Shown: one piece after another, positions 51,561-60,526 of the stretch
How the letters are laid out: each line of letters begins with the position of its first letter
Position numbering within the stretch: the first letter of the stretch is position 1
DNA from: Haloarcula sp. CBA1127
GTDB taxonomy: Archaea > Halobacteriota > Halobacteria > Halobacteriales > Haloarculaceae
Direction: 5' to 3'
Length of the DNA: 64,000 nucleotides
Assembly: GCF_001485575.1 (NCBI RefSeq)
Contig: NZ_BCNB01000005.1
Location: 55,711-119,710, forward strand
Notes under the pieces: model-generated
What the model saw: only the letters and a program-made list of their open reading frames with translations
Told to the model about the DNA's origin: nothing
The model's database searches: none
Translations under genes and position numbers: made by a program

Positions 51561-52886
51561 ATGAAACGACGAAACTTCATACAAGCAGCTGGATCGGCTA
51601 CCCTCTTCCCAATGGCTGTAGATACAGTATCGGCAGAATCAACAGAAGATATTAAAAAATCTGAGCAGCTAGTTATTGGGGTTAGTATAAACGATGACCG
51701 TTTAAGAAGTGAAGCAGATATACTTCGCTACCCTCCAATCATCACAGAAAAAAAGGGATATATTCGTGATTACAATGATCGCCGTATTTCTATTCAAGAT
51801 GACCAAATTTTAGCATATCGTGAAGATGGGGCTATCCAAACTGGAAAAAACGATTCAGTTGATATTACGGATCTCTCCGGACTACAACATGTAGAAGCAT
51901 CTAGTAAGGATGTTCAAAAACTTAAGCTAAGTCGAAGTAACAGGAACATATCCCTGGATATCAATGGAGAATCTACTACGGTTCCAGAACAAAGCAGTAA
52001 AACAGTAGAACTCAGTTCTACTAAGAATCCGGCCTCAATAGACATAACTAATCATGGAGTGATAAAATTATTTGCGCATAGAGATAAACATCTACTCCCT
52101 AAAAATAGCCGCCTTGGTCAAGACGTTATCAATGCCAGAGTTCGGGCGAAGAGGCAAGGATCTTCGGCAGACAAATTCATCTCCTCAGAAACAGTTGAGC
52201 GAGATGTTACCGAAATCCCAAGTATAAATGCAATCGCTGTAGCGGAAGAGCGCACTGGCAAATCCAGTCCAACCCAAAACAAGACACCACGAGCAGGTAC
52301 AAACAGTGTAGGTTGTATAGCTAATAATGTAGCATTTATTACTACTGAAAAGGGAGACAATAGAGATCCACAGTCACACTCAAACACCGTTGCTGATGTA
52401 TGGTCAAAGGATATTGAAGATGGATCTTGTGAATATCTACTCTCTACTTCAACGCCTGGTCAAACAGTCTCTCTCAGCGACCCAGATTCACCAGATGATG
52501 CTCTTGATCAATTAAAGAATAATTCAACTATTCAAGACATCCTTAGTGACAATACTAACGGTGTTGTTGTCTTGGATACGCGGCAATATCAATTAGAAGT
52601 TGGTGGCCAAGTTCATACAATAGGATCCGCTGGGCAGGATAATGCAATCGCATATATAACCCAGGATGGTGACGAAAAAGCCTCAACACACGAAGTCGGT
52701 CATTTATATGATGCGACTCATGAGCATGCGGAGAATTGGGGGTTAGCTGAATACACTACCGTCTCACGTTATGATATTGACACGTGCCATAACAACGAAC
52801 TTCAGCCTTTCTTGAAAAACCGATTTAGCTCATGTAATACAACAGACATTCGTAATCATATTGACTCGATATATGGCCGCGATTAA
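51561..52886 (+). CDS. secreted zinc metallopeptidase candidate
   Basis: 441 residues. MKRRNFIQAAGSATLFPMAV is a twin-arginine signal. The long middle is beta-rich and polar (DDQILAYREDGAIQTG, SLDINGESTTVPEQSSKTV). Near the end HEVGHLYDATHEH gives an HExxH zinc site followed by a third histidine, as in metzincin-like peptidases. Several cysteines lie in the last third. The gene is AT-rich. It may act with the neighbouring subtilase on secreted peptides; substrate unknown. Confidence 0.72.
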   Translation: MKRRNFIQAAGSATLFPMAVDTVSAESTEDIKKSEQLVIGVSINDDRLRSEADILRYPPIITEKKGYIRDYNDRRISIQDDQILAYREDGAIQTGKNDSVDITDLSGLQHVEASSKDVQKLKLSRSNRNISLDINGESTTVPEQSSKTVELSSTKNPASIDITNHGVIKLFAHRDKHLLPKNSRLGQDVINARVRAKRQGSSADKFISSETVERDVTEIPSINAIAVAEERTGKSSPTQNKTPRAGTNSVGCIANNVAFITTEKGDNRDPQSHSNTVADVWSKDIEDGSCEYLLSTSTPGQTVSLSDPDSPDDALDQLKNNSTIQDILSDNTNGVVVLDTRQYQLEVGGQVHTIGSAGQDNAIAYITQDGDEKASTHEVGHLYDATHEHAENWGLAEYTTVSRYDIDTCHNNELQPFLKNRFSSCNTTDIRNHIDSIYGRD

Positions 52887-52948
52887 TCACTAGACGGCGT
52901 CGGATCAGGTCGGCAGAATGACGACGTTGGAGCAGGAGACTTTGGAAT

Positions 52949-53601
52949 GTGCCTACCCTAATCTCCCGCTTCACTAAGCGAGTTAACTTCGCAGCCAAAA
53001 GAACTGGCGATGATTGGGATGAACCTGCCGCCCCAGAAGGGGGCGGCGGGTTCACCGATGCAGCGATGATTTCCATCCACTGTCTACGGATTTACCTCGA
53101 TACGACCTACCGAATGACAATCGACCGTCTGAAAGAGATGCCACAAATATCGCGGGATATCGGCCTCAAAACGGCCGATCTTCCGCATCCATCTACGTTA
53201 TGTCTCGCTTTCGATAGAATTAGGATGGCGGCTTGCCGGACCCTTCTCCAACAGTCCGCTGATCTTCACGACACTGGACCGATCGGAGCTATTGACGCCA
53301 CATTCTTCGAGCGGTCGCCTGCGAGCCGCTCGTACTGCAATAAGACGAAATACGAAGTACAAGATCTCAAAGCCACGAAACTCATCGATACAGAGACGAA
53401 CGCTATCCTTGACCTGCACTGCACGACCACTCGGGAAGGGAGTAACGCCGATATCTGCAAGCAACTTGCCCGCAGGCACGCGGGCGAGTTGCAGATCCTC
53501 ACCGCCGATAGAGGATTTGACGGTACATGGTTCCGTGAGCACCTCCGAGAAGAGCTCAGGATCCGTCCGTTGATTAAGCACTGCATCAACAAGCCCTACG
53601 A
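52949..53601 (+). pseudogene. truncated IS5-family (ISH1-like) transposase
   Basis: MPTLISRFTKRVNFAAKRTG, EPAAPEGGGGFTDAAMISIH and YLDTTYRMTIDRLKEMPQIS match haloarchaeal IS5-type transposases. The first Asp is in IGAIDATFFERS and the second in LTADRGFDGTWF. At INKPYDH the homology stops and antisense sequence of another element begins, so the catalytic Glu region is lost. Confidence 0.7.
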
Positions 53602-53888
53602 TCACGTCTCTCGACGGCGGTCGATCGAACCCACAGCTAAGCCAGACAACCGTATTCCGAAGCTCCTCCTCAACCGGGCGAATCCCGTAGATGTCGTGAT
53701 AGTAGCAATGAAGGAAGGCACACATCATCTCTGGAGGCTCGTGTTCGCCCCGTCTCCGCCGGGGCGAACACGTCGAAATCTTCGAGAAACTCGAAGGAGA
53801 GATGCTCAAACAACGCTAGCGTCTCGGTCTCCGCGACATTGAAAAACGACTCTACCGAAGGATCATCTTGCAGGGTCGCTGGACTCAT
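53602..53888 (-). pseudogene. N-terminal fragment of a DDE transposase
   Basis: Minus strand: MSPATLQDDPSVESFFNVAE, ALFEHLSFEFLEDFDVFAPA, then in a shifted frame GEHEPPEMMCAFLHCYYHDI and YGIRPVEEELRNTVVWLSCG. Same family as 36665-37560. It is fused tail to tail with the IS5-like fragment, showing a deletion or recombination between elements. Confidence 0.6.
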
Positions 53889-53982
53889 CCATCTCAGCGT
53901 TCACCCTGCTCTTTGGCGTGGGAACTGTTCTATGACACCCTCTTGGAGAAAGTTGATAAGGAACCGCAGCCAACAATGTCAT

Positions 53983-54747
53983 ATGAAATCAAAAACCATC
54001 TCACTAGCGCTCCTACTTGCCGGGTTGCTCGGATTTAGTGGTGGTATGATCATATTCTATACTACATCTATATCGGCAGGGACCACATTAATTCAAATGG
54101 GGATCCCATACATTGCAGTAGGAGCAGTATCACTCGGTATCATCTTTCGCAATAATAACTCTCTGAAAGTGTCAATAATACCATTACTATTCACAATCAG
54201 TTCTGTTGTTCTATTAGGTGTAATGATGAAGGAATTCTCTTACTTGCCACATTGGATAGGAGCCGTTCTTAACAACAGCACATATATATGGGTTTTAGTA
54301 CCATCAGGAGTTTCGCTCGCATTTACTTTAGGATTTGTCTCATCTAAACGGGATCAATGGCTTATTACTGGTATTTTCGGTATACTATTGCTACCACTTG
54401 TGGCTACCGGTGTTCAGACAGTACAAACGATGACACCAGGGATCTCTCTACGATATATTTATCCAAGAGTGTTTGCGACTGGTACTGGTACATTACTAGG
54501 AATCCCCCTATATTGGTGGGGAACTCGACTAAGGAACAATATTAATCTGGAAGCTGTTTCTTCTACTCCCAAGGTGTTGCTATGTTCTGTAATTTGTTGT
54601 CTTCAAGTGGTTCTCCTCGTAATGGGGCTCAGTCTACACCGCCCCCAATTAGCATCGCAGGCATACCTACTACTAGTTGCAGTGTCGATACTTCCGCCGA
54701 TGTTCGCAATAATCAAGATCAGTTCCTCACAAAGTATCGTTAGTTAG
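53983..54747 (+). CDS. polytopic membrane protein (254 aa)
   Basis: ATG 53983 (MKSKTISLALLLAGLLGFSG) begins eight hydrophobic helices ending LVAVSILPPMFAIIKI. The codons upstream to 53839 lie in IS remnant sequence and are not part of it. The IPLYWWGTRLRNN loop and the overall order resemble 47938-48768. AT-rich. Function unknown. Confidence 0.7.
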   Translation: MKSKTISLALLLAGLLGFSGGMIIFYTTSISAGTTLIQMGIPYIAVGAVSLGIIFRNNNSLKVSIIPLLFTISSVVLLGVMMKEFSYLPHWIGAVLNNSTYIWVLVPSGVSLAFTLGFVSSKRDQWLITGIFGILLLPLVATGVQTVQTMTPGISLRYIYPRVFATGTGTLLGIPLYWWGTRLRNNINLEAVSSTPKVLLCSVICCLQVVLLVMGLSLHRPQLASQAYLLLVAVSILPPMFAIIKISSSQSIVS

Positions 54748-55437
54748 CCTGATTTGAGTTGCCTGTTCTGTCGTGATAATCGTCGATAACGGTTGAACAA
54801 CACTAATCGAAGACAGAGCTGGCGGGGGAGACCAGCCGCCGACAGCGCCAGCGTAGCCACTCACAAGATGGCGTTCTCGGTCGGGGACTATCGGTGGAAC
54901 CGGTCACAGTTGGATGGTTTGCGGAGACGGCCCGGCGCACCGAGAAAGTCGCCCACGCAGCCCGCCGAACCATACTGATGGACTTCTTGAATGGCCACCA
55001 CCAGAGGTCACCCGCCTCGGCGGAGCGTTGCCACGTATTCGTAGTGAAGATACCCTCAAACATATATAGCGGGCACGGAACGAACCCAACCGGGATCCCA
55101 ATATATCGAGGACTGTCAACAGTCGTTCCAGAAACAGATTGACCACCTTGGCAGAGTTTCTGTCGATGATACGGGCTCTAGCGGCCATCGAACTCTAAGT
55201 GGACGAACCAATCGATTGATAGTGGCGATTGCTTCGCGTTTTTCGATTCGTGATTGATGTATTAGCCACGAACAGCGAGAGATTAGCAGCGATAATCATA
55301 TTATTCGGCGGGTTGAGGATGAACTCTCTACCGAGCCGTGAGAAATTGAGAAGTCCGACCCAACGACCGTCTACGCACAAAATTAGCGCCGAAATGTGGC
55401 TTTTTATTGATATTCTCTCCGATTCTCTCTTAAGCCA
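54748..55437. other. no gene recognised
   Basis: A 690-bp stretch with several ORFs of non-haloarchaeal composition. It is probably IS debris, because a transposase fragment follows at 55438. Confidence 0.3.
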
Positions 55438-55683
55438 CATTATACCGAGGACCGGGAGGCTATCGACATATTTGGCTTCGACCGCTACTCCGCCAGTCGT
55501 TACTACGCAAAACGTATAGACTACATCTTCAGGTCGGTCAAGACAACAGCGTTGGTAGACTGTGAGTGCTATCCTACATATCCACTGTCCGATGCAATCC
55601 CACGACGCCCAAATCAGATAGCGGGTTCTCACTCAGGGTCTCAACTGATTACAGACGTTATCCTGACAAGAAGATCACTGTAA
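55438..55683 (+). pseudogene. IS5-type transposase fragment
   Basis: The frame reads HYTEDREAIDIFGFDRYSAS, RYYAKRIDYIFRSVKTTALV and DCECYPTYPL. The D..GFDR..ASRYYA...TF.SVKTTALVDC pattern is the centre of haloarchaeal IS5-type transposases. No start, no C-terminal part. Confidence 0.5.
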
Positions 55684-55727
55684 ATATGAACAGAGCGTTG
55701 CTCTACGTCTGAACAAGCTCAAGAATC

Positions 55728-55970
55728 CTACTCGTCTTCCTCGGGCTGAACATCCCGAAGCCGACCACTGATATCCTGCTCGTACTCTTTTAAGAGCGTG
55801 TAGAAATCTGCAATCGTCTCCTCAGCAGTCTCACCCTTCGCTTTGATCGTCACAGTGTCTTCGTCTCGTGTCCCGGTTCCTCGTTTCAGCCGAGCCTCCA
55901 TACTACAGCCGACATCTGTTCGTTCTACTTTCTCAACTGAGCCTGGCTCTGTGTCTGATTCGTTTGACAT
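55728..55970 (-). CDS. conserved plasmid protein (80 aa)
   Basis: ATG 55970 follows the leader; the upstream 17 codons are the leader itself. It reads MSNESDTEPGSVEKVERTDV, then RLKRGTGTRDEDTVTIKAKG and IADFYTLLKEYEQDISGRLR. The KRGTGTRDED...KGET block recalls a haloarchaeal DUF (DUF7389-like, from memory). Very acidic ends. Function unknown. Confidence 0.72.
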   Translation of the reverse strand: MSNESDTEPGSVEKVERTDVGCSMEARLKRGTGTRDEDTVTIKAKGETAEETIADFYTLLKEYEQDISGRLRDVQPEEDE

Positions 55971-56028
55971 GGTGCTTCTCAGGACGCTCTCACTGGAACG
56001 CCCCTCACCCGACTGGGGCACACAAAAC
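55971..56028 (-). promoter_or_regulatory. leader hairpin element (55728-55970)
   Basis: Minus strand: TTTTGTGT, then GCCCC-AGTCGGGTGA-GGGGC, then GTTCCAGTGAGAGCGTCC, a possible second hairpin, and the ATG about 30 bases after the first stem. Confidence 0.6.
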
Positions 56029-56194
56029 AGCCCAGGGCGTCATACAACTCTTCACAAGGTATTGGTTTCAGACAATATGGCCTGAATTGACCACACAGTT
56101 GAGCGTGCGTACTGACCAATATCAACTGGGGAGCTACTAGAGACCCTGTAATTCCATCAATCAGTTTAATTAAATCCCGAGTTCATTCGCACAT

Positions 56195-56719
56195 ATGTCG
56201 GAGAAAGGAAACTCAGCCGTTGAAATTCGTCGGTTTCAGTCCGAGGACGGCGAGCGTATCCGTGAGTTAAACGAAATTGCAATGGCAACGACTCCTGAGT
56301 ATGAGCCAGATATTCCAGATAAAGACCTCCAAGATGTTCAAAACAACTACCTCGACAGTGGCGGGGAATTCCTCGTTGCGATTGTAGATGGCACAATTGT
56401 TGGTATGGGGGCCTATGCGACACCGAATGAGTGGAAAGAGGACCTCATTCAACTCAATAGCCAAACCACTGAACTAACACGAATGCGTATTGATCCTGAG
56501 TGCCATGGGCAGGGAGTTGGAAGTGTTGTCTACCACGAGCTTGAACAGCGTGCGCGGCACGATGGATATGAACAGTTTGTTTTGGACACAGGTGTTGAGA
56601 ACGACACCGCGCGTGGGTTCTACGAAAACCTTGGATTCCAATTCCAGCAGGAGGTGTCCATCGACTTTGGAGATCTAGCATTTGAGCTGGTTCTGTACAA
56701 AAAGTCCATTACTGAATAG
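56195..56719 (+). CDS. GNAT-family acetyltransferase
   Basis: 174 residues. VEIRRFQSEDGERIRELNEI starts the GNAT fold. ELTRMRIDPECHGQGVGSVV is the acetyl-CoA-binding motif A (R/Q-x-x-G-x-G/A type), and GVENDTARGFYENLGFQFQQ is motif B. The substrate cannot be read from sequence; N-terminal, amine or antibiotic acetylation are all possible. Its own promoter is in an AT-rich gap. Confidence 0.85.
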   Translation: MSEKGNSAVEIRRFQSEDGERIRELNEIAMATTPEYEPDIPDKDLQDVQNNYLDSGGEFLVAIVDGTIVGMGAYATPNEWKEDLIQLNSQTTELTRMRIDPECHGQGVGSVVYHELEQRARHDGYEQFVLDTGVENDTARGFYENLGFQFQQEVSIDFGDLAFELVLYKKSITE

Positions 56720-56793
56720 TTGTACTGTATTGAGCGGGCGGGGGAGAGCAGAACGAGTATGCGAACCGTTGTATGACACCCTCAAAACAGCCG

Positions 56794-57618
56794 TCAATCG
56801 CTACTCTTGAACGCATCCAGACCGGCCTGCTCGCTCGGGACGGATGTTGCAACTGGAGCTGTTCGATCCTTCGAGCCCGCATCCCTCTGTTGCTCTGGAC
56901 TGGGCTGGTTGCCTTCCTCAACCGTATTCTCGAAGGCGTCGGTCACCCACTCACGAAGTTCAGAGACTTCCTCCTCGTCTAGCTCGCAAACGCTGCCACC
57001 CAACGAAGAGTACGAGGTCTGCCACGCTCGCTGGAACTCGACAGTCAGTGAGTCGCCCTGGATAACGTAGGCATCCAGATTCAGGAAACAGCAGTTCAGT
57101 GCTGTCATCCGTGCACATATCGGGTCCTTGTCTTGCCCGAAAAGTAGCGCGTCTGGCTGCTTTCGACCGGCAACCAGTAGCATCCGACCGCTCCCACAGG
57201 CCGGGTCAAGAACCGTCTGCCGGTCGTCGGTATCACTCTCGCCTGCAACGCCGGCGATCTCGGTCATCGTCTCGCAGACGGTGTGTGGGGTGAAGTGCTG
57301 GCCGAAGGCATCGCTCGACATCCCGTATTCCTCGTAAACAGCGCCTAGGACGTCCGCATTGGTGGCTGCCATTCGCTCTTGGAGCTGACCGAACGCTTTC
57401 GAGAAGAGGTCGACTGACCGTTGTCCCTCGGGATGGTCCATATCGCCGCGCTCGCGGTAGTCGTCGACGATCTCCAGATATGGGTCGTCCCGGCGCTGAA
57501 GCGCGAACAGCATGAGGTTGACCCAGTCTCGAAAGACCGTGTGGGCACTATGCCCGCGCTGGCGGATCTGCTCAAGCGTTTCAACAATCCCGTCGACGTC
57601 GATCTGTGGCGAAGCCAT
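56794..57618 (-). CDS. N6-methylase-like protein lacking the NPPY loop
   Basis: 274 residues. GQHFTPHTVCETMTEIAGVA and DPACGSGRMLLVAGRKQP are the SAM-binding motifs of type I-like N6-adenine methylases, and LFGQDKDPICARMTALNCCF follows as in HsdM. The catalytic NPPY/F motif expected about 30-40 residues later is absent; after VIQGDSL the protein runs into an acidic low-complexity end. So it likely binds SAM or DNA without methylating. It has a leader hairpin immediately before the ATG, and no restriction partner is adjacent. Confidence 0.75.
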   Translation of the reverse strand: MASPQIDVDGIVETLEQIRQRGHSAHTVFRDWVNLMLFALQRRDDPYLEIVDDYRERGDMDHPEGQRSVDLFSKAFGQLQERMAATNADVLGAVYEEYGMSSDAFGQHFTPHTVCETMTEIAGVAGESDTDDRQTVLDPACGSGRMLLVAGRKQPDALLFGQDKDPICARMTALNCCFLNLDAYVIQGDSLTVEFQRAWQTSYSSLGGSVCELDEEEVSELREWVTDAFENTVEEGNQPSPEQQRDAGSKDRTAPVATSVPSEQAGLDAFKSSD

Positions 57619-57649
57619 TCTCTCTCAGCTCAGAGAGAGGCACAAAATC
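57619..57649 (-). promoter_or_regulatory. leader hairpin element (56794-57618)
   Basis: Minus strand: ATTTTGTGC, then CTCTCT-CTGAGCTG-AGAGAG, then A and the ATG. The stem sequence differs from the GCCCC type but pairing is perfect. Confidence 0.6.
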
Positions 57650-57772
57650 TGGCCTGCCGGTTAGCGTCGCTCAGGGAATTCTATCCGTCGATCGGTCTGG
57701 TTGGTACAGGTCGTCTATTGGCCATCAAGTGATACACCGAATTTTAATAGTGTAATAGAGATTAGATGAAGT

Positions 57773-58132
57773 ATGAGTTCCAGTCCCTCCCTCAGAAACC
57801 GAATCCGTCCGAGAGCGTTTTTGATTATACTAGTGTTTGTTGTGGGCGGTACCTATTTCGAGTTTATATTTTCTGGGCCACCAAGTCTGTATTCAGTTGC
57901 TCTCTGGATAATTGTCGTTCCGTTGTTGTTCTCCACGACAGTGAATGGTGTCCGGAGTCACTATCTCTACCAACCGCTCGCGTATGGCAGTTTCATCGCA
58001 ATCGGTGTCCTCAACTATCTTGACGGTACTTGGTTCCTTCTCGCAGGGTTGTTCATCCTCGCAGGGATTGTCGGACTGGCTTCTGAACTTCACAATCAGT
58101 ATACCCCCACAGTTTCCAGACCGCAACAATAA
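57773..58132 (+). CDS. membrane protein (119 aa)
   Basis: MSSSPSLRNRIRPRAFLIIL with four hydrophobic segments (FLIILVFVVGGTYFEFIF, VALWIIVVPLLFSTTVNG, LAYGSFIAIGVLNYL, FLLAGLFILAGIVGLASEL). No family recognised. Plus-strand gene without the leader element. Confidence 0.7.
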   Translation: MSSSPSLRNRIRPRAFLIILVFVVGGTYFEFIFSGPPSLYSVALWIIVVPLLFSTTVNGVRSHYLYQPLAYGSFIAIGVLNYLDGTWFLLAGLFILAGIVGLASELHNQYTPTVSRPQQ

Positions 58133-58198
58133 GTTCGCACGCTCACTGAATGTTCGTTTCAACCGCGCTCACAAGCAAAGAAACTCGTTCTGCAGCAG

Positions 58199-58639
58199 CT
58201 ACAGTAGGTCGTACAGGTCTTGGGCCAAGCGCCGGTAGCAGTCTTGACTGGAGGCGGGAACAGGATCAGCCTCTTCTCTGTCCTTCGCGATGACACTGGC
58301 GAACTGCTTGGGCGGTTTCCAACCGTCGTCTGTTTCCCGGGCATCCAGCTCTTTCATCAGCGCGTGTTCACCGTCAGCGGTGACGTACAGTACGCGAAGC
58401 CCCGGCTTCTCGCTCAGTGGTCCTCTGAGTAGCTTCCCAGTTCGTGGATTAACCAGCCACTCAAGCAAAAGCCCAGCCCGACACTGGATTGCGTACAGTT
58501 GTACCTCATCTTCTTCGGGAGATTCTGTGCGACCCTTATCGGCCCACGATTGGGGCAGCGGCCGGTTGTCTGTCTCATCTTTCCAGCGCCATTTTAGCTT
58601 TTTCTGACCGCGATTGCGACGTCGGTATTTACTGCTCAT
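58199..58639 (-). CDS. conserved plasmid protein (146 aa)
   Basis: A basic start (MSSKYRRRNRGQKKLKWRWK) is followed by a globular part: VQLYAIQCRAGLLLEWLVNP, LRVLYVTADGEHALMKELDA and CYRRLAQDLYDLL. The basic N-terminus could bind nucleic acid. It has a leader hairpin. Function unknown. Confidence 0.68.
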   Translation of the reverse strand: MSSKYRRRNRGQKKLKWRWKDETDNRPLPQSWADKGRTESPEEDEVQLYAIQCRAGLLLEWLVNPRTGKLLRGPLSEKPGLRVLYVTADGEHALMKELDARETDDGWKPPKQFASVIAKDREEADPVPASSQDCYRRLAQDLYDLL

Positions 58640-58675
58640 TATTGGATTCTCTCAGCCGCTAGAGAAACACAAAAT
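58640..58675 (-). promoter_or_regulatory. leader hairpin element (58199-58639)
   Basis: Minus strand: ATTTTGTGT, then TTCTCT-AGCGGCTG-AGAGAA, 8 bases before the ATG. Perfect 6-bp stem. Confidence 0.6.
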
Positions 58676-58745
58676 TCGCTTCTCGTTGTCTCTATAGCAA
58701 CTTTCTTGCTGTTTGGGGATATATGTGTTAGTACGAGGACTCACC

Positions 58746-59114
58746 ATGAAAACAGCCGAGTCCCCCACTACGATTAGCGAGTGTTTGCCCCCAGACCAGT
58801 GGATATCCCGCCAGCCCAGCGGGACCCGTGATCTCGACTTCCAGCAGATCCGAGAGCGCCAGTCAGCGACGTGGAACGCTGCGCTCGATGCCGATGTCGA
58901 CGTGACAGAGGGTAGTCGTCCGGACCTGTTTCTCGTCTCCGTCGACGGCGACTGTCCGGTAAACTGCTCGCTGGCCGAGCATCCCAACGGGACCCACGCC
59001 GGCTGGTGCAGCTGCGAGGTCTTCCAGACGACGACCGTCTGTCCACATCTCTGTGTCCTTCGTCAGTACGCTGCTCTCGGCGATCTCGGCCTGCCAATGC
59101 GAGAACAGGCCTGA
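58746..59114 (+). CDS. SWIM zinc-finger protein (122 aa)
   Basis: ATG 58746 (MKTAESPTTISECLPPDQWI). The middle binds SLxVDG-like strands, and WCSCEVFQTTTVCPHLCVLR near the end is a SWIM finger (CxC...CxH). SWIM fingers bind DNA or proteins and occur in several plasmid proteins of haloarchaea, including the one at 60527-61212. Confidence 0.75.
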   Translation: MKTAESPTTISECLPPDQWISRQPSGTRDLDFQQIRERQSATWNAALDADVDVTEGSRPDLFLVSVDGDCPVNCSLAEHPNGTHAGWCSCEVFQTTTVCPHLCVLRQYAALGDLGLPMREQA

Positions 59115-59121
59115 ACTACGA

Positions 59122-59508
59122 TCAGTCCTCACTCACTTGTATGCCAGCCAGTGGCCGGACATCAACACGTCCAGACCGGTCGTGGTCAAGACACTGGCAC
59201 AGTCGCCTCCGAACCGTCGCTCGCGAACACGGTTCCACAGCAACACCTACTCGTGGATCGTCTCGAATCTGAACATACTCCGCGTCGACGTCCAGTTGCG
59301 TGTGCTTGACCCGACACCAGATTGTCTTCTTCCCTTCCTGCCCTAGATCGGTCACATACCGAGCAGCCAGCGCTTCGTGGTGAAGCTCGACGAGAACGCG
59401 TTCGACAAACGATACGACCATCGTTGGCGACCGCAGCGCCGAGACTGACGCAAGAACAGTCTCAGAGTCGTGCTGTGCCGCCGATTCGGGAGTATCAGTT
59501 ACAGACAT
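59122..59508 (-). CDS. conserved plasmid protein (128 aa)
   Basis: ATG 59508 gives MSVTDTPESAAQHDSETVLA, then LRSPTMVVSFVERVLVELHH and a beta-rich half TIWCRVKHTQLDVDAEYVQI. No family recognised. A leader hairpin lies upstream. It ends convergent with the SWIM gene, seven bases away. Confidence 0.65.
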   Translation of the reverse strand: MSVTDTPESAAQHDSETVLASVSALRSPTMVVSFVERVLVELHHEALAARYVTDLGQEGKKTIWCRVKHTQLDVDAEYVQIRDDPRVGVAVEPCSRATVRRRLCQCLDHDRSGRVDVRPLAGIQVSED

Positions 59509-59567
59509 ATTTCTCTCGCAGGACGCGCTTTCGGGCTCGCCCTGCACCTCATCGGGGCACGCAAAAC
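59509..59567 (-). promoter_or_regulatory. leader hairpin element (59122-59508)
   Basis: Minus strand: GTTTTGCGT, then GCCC-CGATGAGGTGCA-GGGC. About 35 bases separate the stem from the ATG, where a second hairpin may form. Confidence 0.5.
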
Positions 59568-59583
59568 AGCCCGTCACGACGCC

Positions 59584-60483
59584 TCATTCAACGATGTGTT
59601 CCTCGATCTGCTGGAACCACTGGCGGATCGTCTCTGGGTGCAAATCCAACGGCTCGCTGATCGTCCCCTGTGTGAGTCGGATATCTGACTCCCGACTGGC
59701 GAGGTACAGAGCGCCGGCTGCAACCCCATCCGGTCGCCCGTTGACCTCAGCGGACTCGGTTGCCCGCTCTGCCAGTTCGAGTGCCCGCTGTCGAACCTCC
59801 GGCGCAACATCAAGCGGGAGATCCGAGCAAATCCGTGCCACCCAGTCCACCGGGAGCGATACTGGAATTGAGAGTTCGAGTTCCATCAAAAACGTCCGGT
59901 AGCAGTTCCAAGCGTGCGATGCAGAACACCGAGCAACGTCAGCTACTGTACCCATCGTCACGAGCCCGGTGCATCGGCAGGCAGCATACACAGCGGCCGC
60001 TGCACCGCCTTCAATCGACCGTCCGATTAGCAGGTCCTCGTCCTGCGCCTCCCGGAAGAACGTGGATGCCTGCTCTTTGACCGACCGACTCTCAGACAAC
60101 GCACTCGCAATGCGTCGGACTTCACCGAGCCCGTGAGCAAGGTTCCGGTCGCGCTTGCTGGAGTACTTCGACCGACTGTGGAGCCGCCGCTGGCGAGCAA
60201 GCTGTCGACGCCGTCTTGGAGAAATGTCCGAACTCTCAGCCGAGCCGATGTTCGTCGACAGGCCCCGGTCATGGCGAGTGGCCGTTCGGGGGGCACCCGT
60301 CCGCTTCTGTTCCTCCCGATTGTACGTTCGCCACTCCGGCCCGTGGTCGATCTGGTCTTGTTCGGTCACCAGGCCACAGTTCTCACAGTGCGTTTCCCGC
60401 CCGCTGCTATCGAGCGTGCCGCCGCACTCGGGACAGCCCTGTGCAGCTGCAAACAGCTCTGTCTGGACAGTTTGTGAAGACAT
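59584..60483 (-). CDS. tfb: transcription initiation factor TFB (plasmid copy)
   Basis: ATG 60483 (MSSQTVQTELFAAAQGCPEC). The zinc ribbon CPECGGTL...CENCGLV is followed by the B-finger/linker (GPEWRTYNREEQKRTGAPRT) and two cyclin-like repeats (RNLAHGLGEVRRIASALSES ... EGGAAAAVYAACRCTGLVTM and RALELAERATESAEVNGRPD ... GALYLASRESDIRLTQGTIS). TFB recruits RNA polymerase and recognises the BRE next to TATA. Haloarchaea use several TFBs with different promoter sets. A plasmid TFB beside SWIM and leader-bearing genes could drive that plasmid gene set. Confidence 0.92.
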   Translation of the reverse strand: MSSQTVQTELFAAAQGCPECGGTLDSSGRETHCENCGLVTEQDQIDHGPEWRTYNREEQKRTGAPRTATRHDRGLSTNIGSAESSDISPRRRRQLARQRRLHSRSKYSSKRDRNLAHGLGEVRRIASALSESRSVKEQASTFFREAQDEDLLIGRSIEGGAAAAVYAACRCTGLVTMGTVADVARCSASHAWNCYRTFLMELELSIPVSLPVDWVARICSDLPLDVAPEVRQRALELAERATESAEVNGRPDGVAAGALYLASRESDIRLTQGTISEPLDLHPETIRQWFQQIEEHIVE

Positions 60484-60509
60484 TAACACCCTACTGGAGG
60501 CTCAGAAAA
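60484..60509 (-). promoter_or_regulatory. possible leader element (tfb), weak
   Basis: Minus strand: GTTTTCTGAG, then CCTCCAGTAGGGTG and the ATG. The box and spacing fit, but the stem is only two or three pairs. Confidence 0.3.
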
Positions 60510-60526
60510 CACGCTGTGGCGCCCGG

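Noticed and set aside
53198..53809. A 203-residue minus-strand ORF as one gene
   Set aside because: Its first third is a genuine transposase fragment, but the rest is antisense of the IS5-like transposase at 52949-53601.
54803..55188. ORFs in both strands between 54.8 and 55.2 kb
   Set aside because: Arg/Trp/Ser-rich frames on both strands without recognisable motifs; treated as IS debris.
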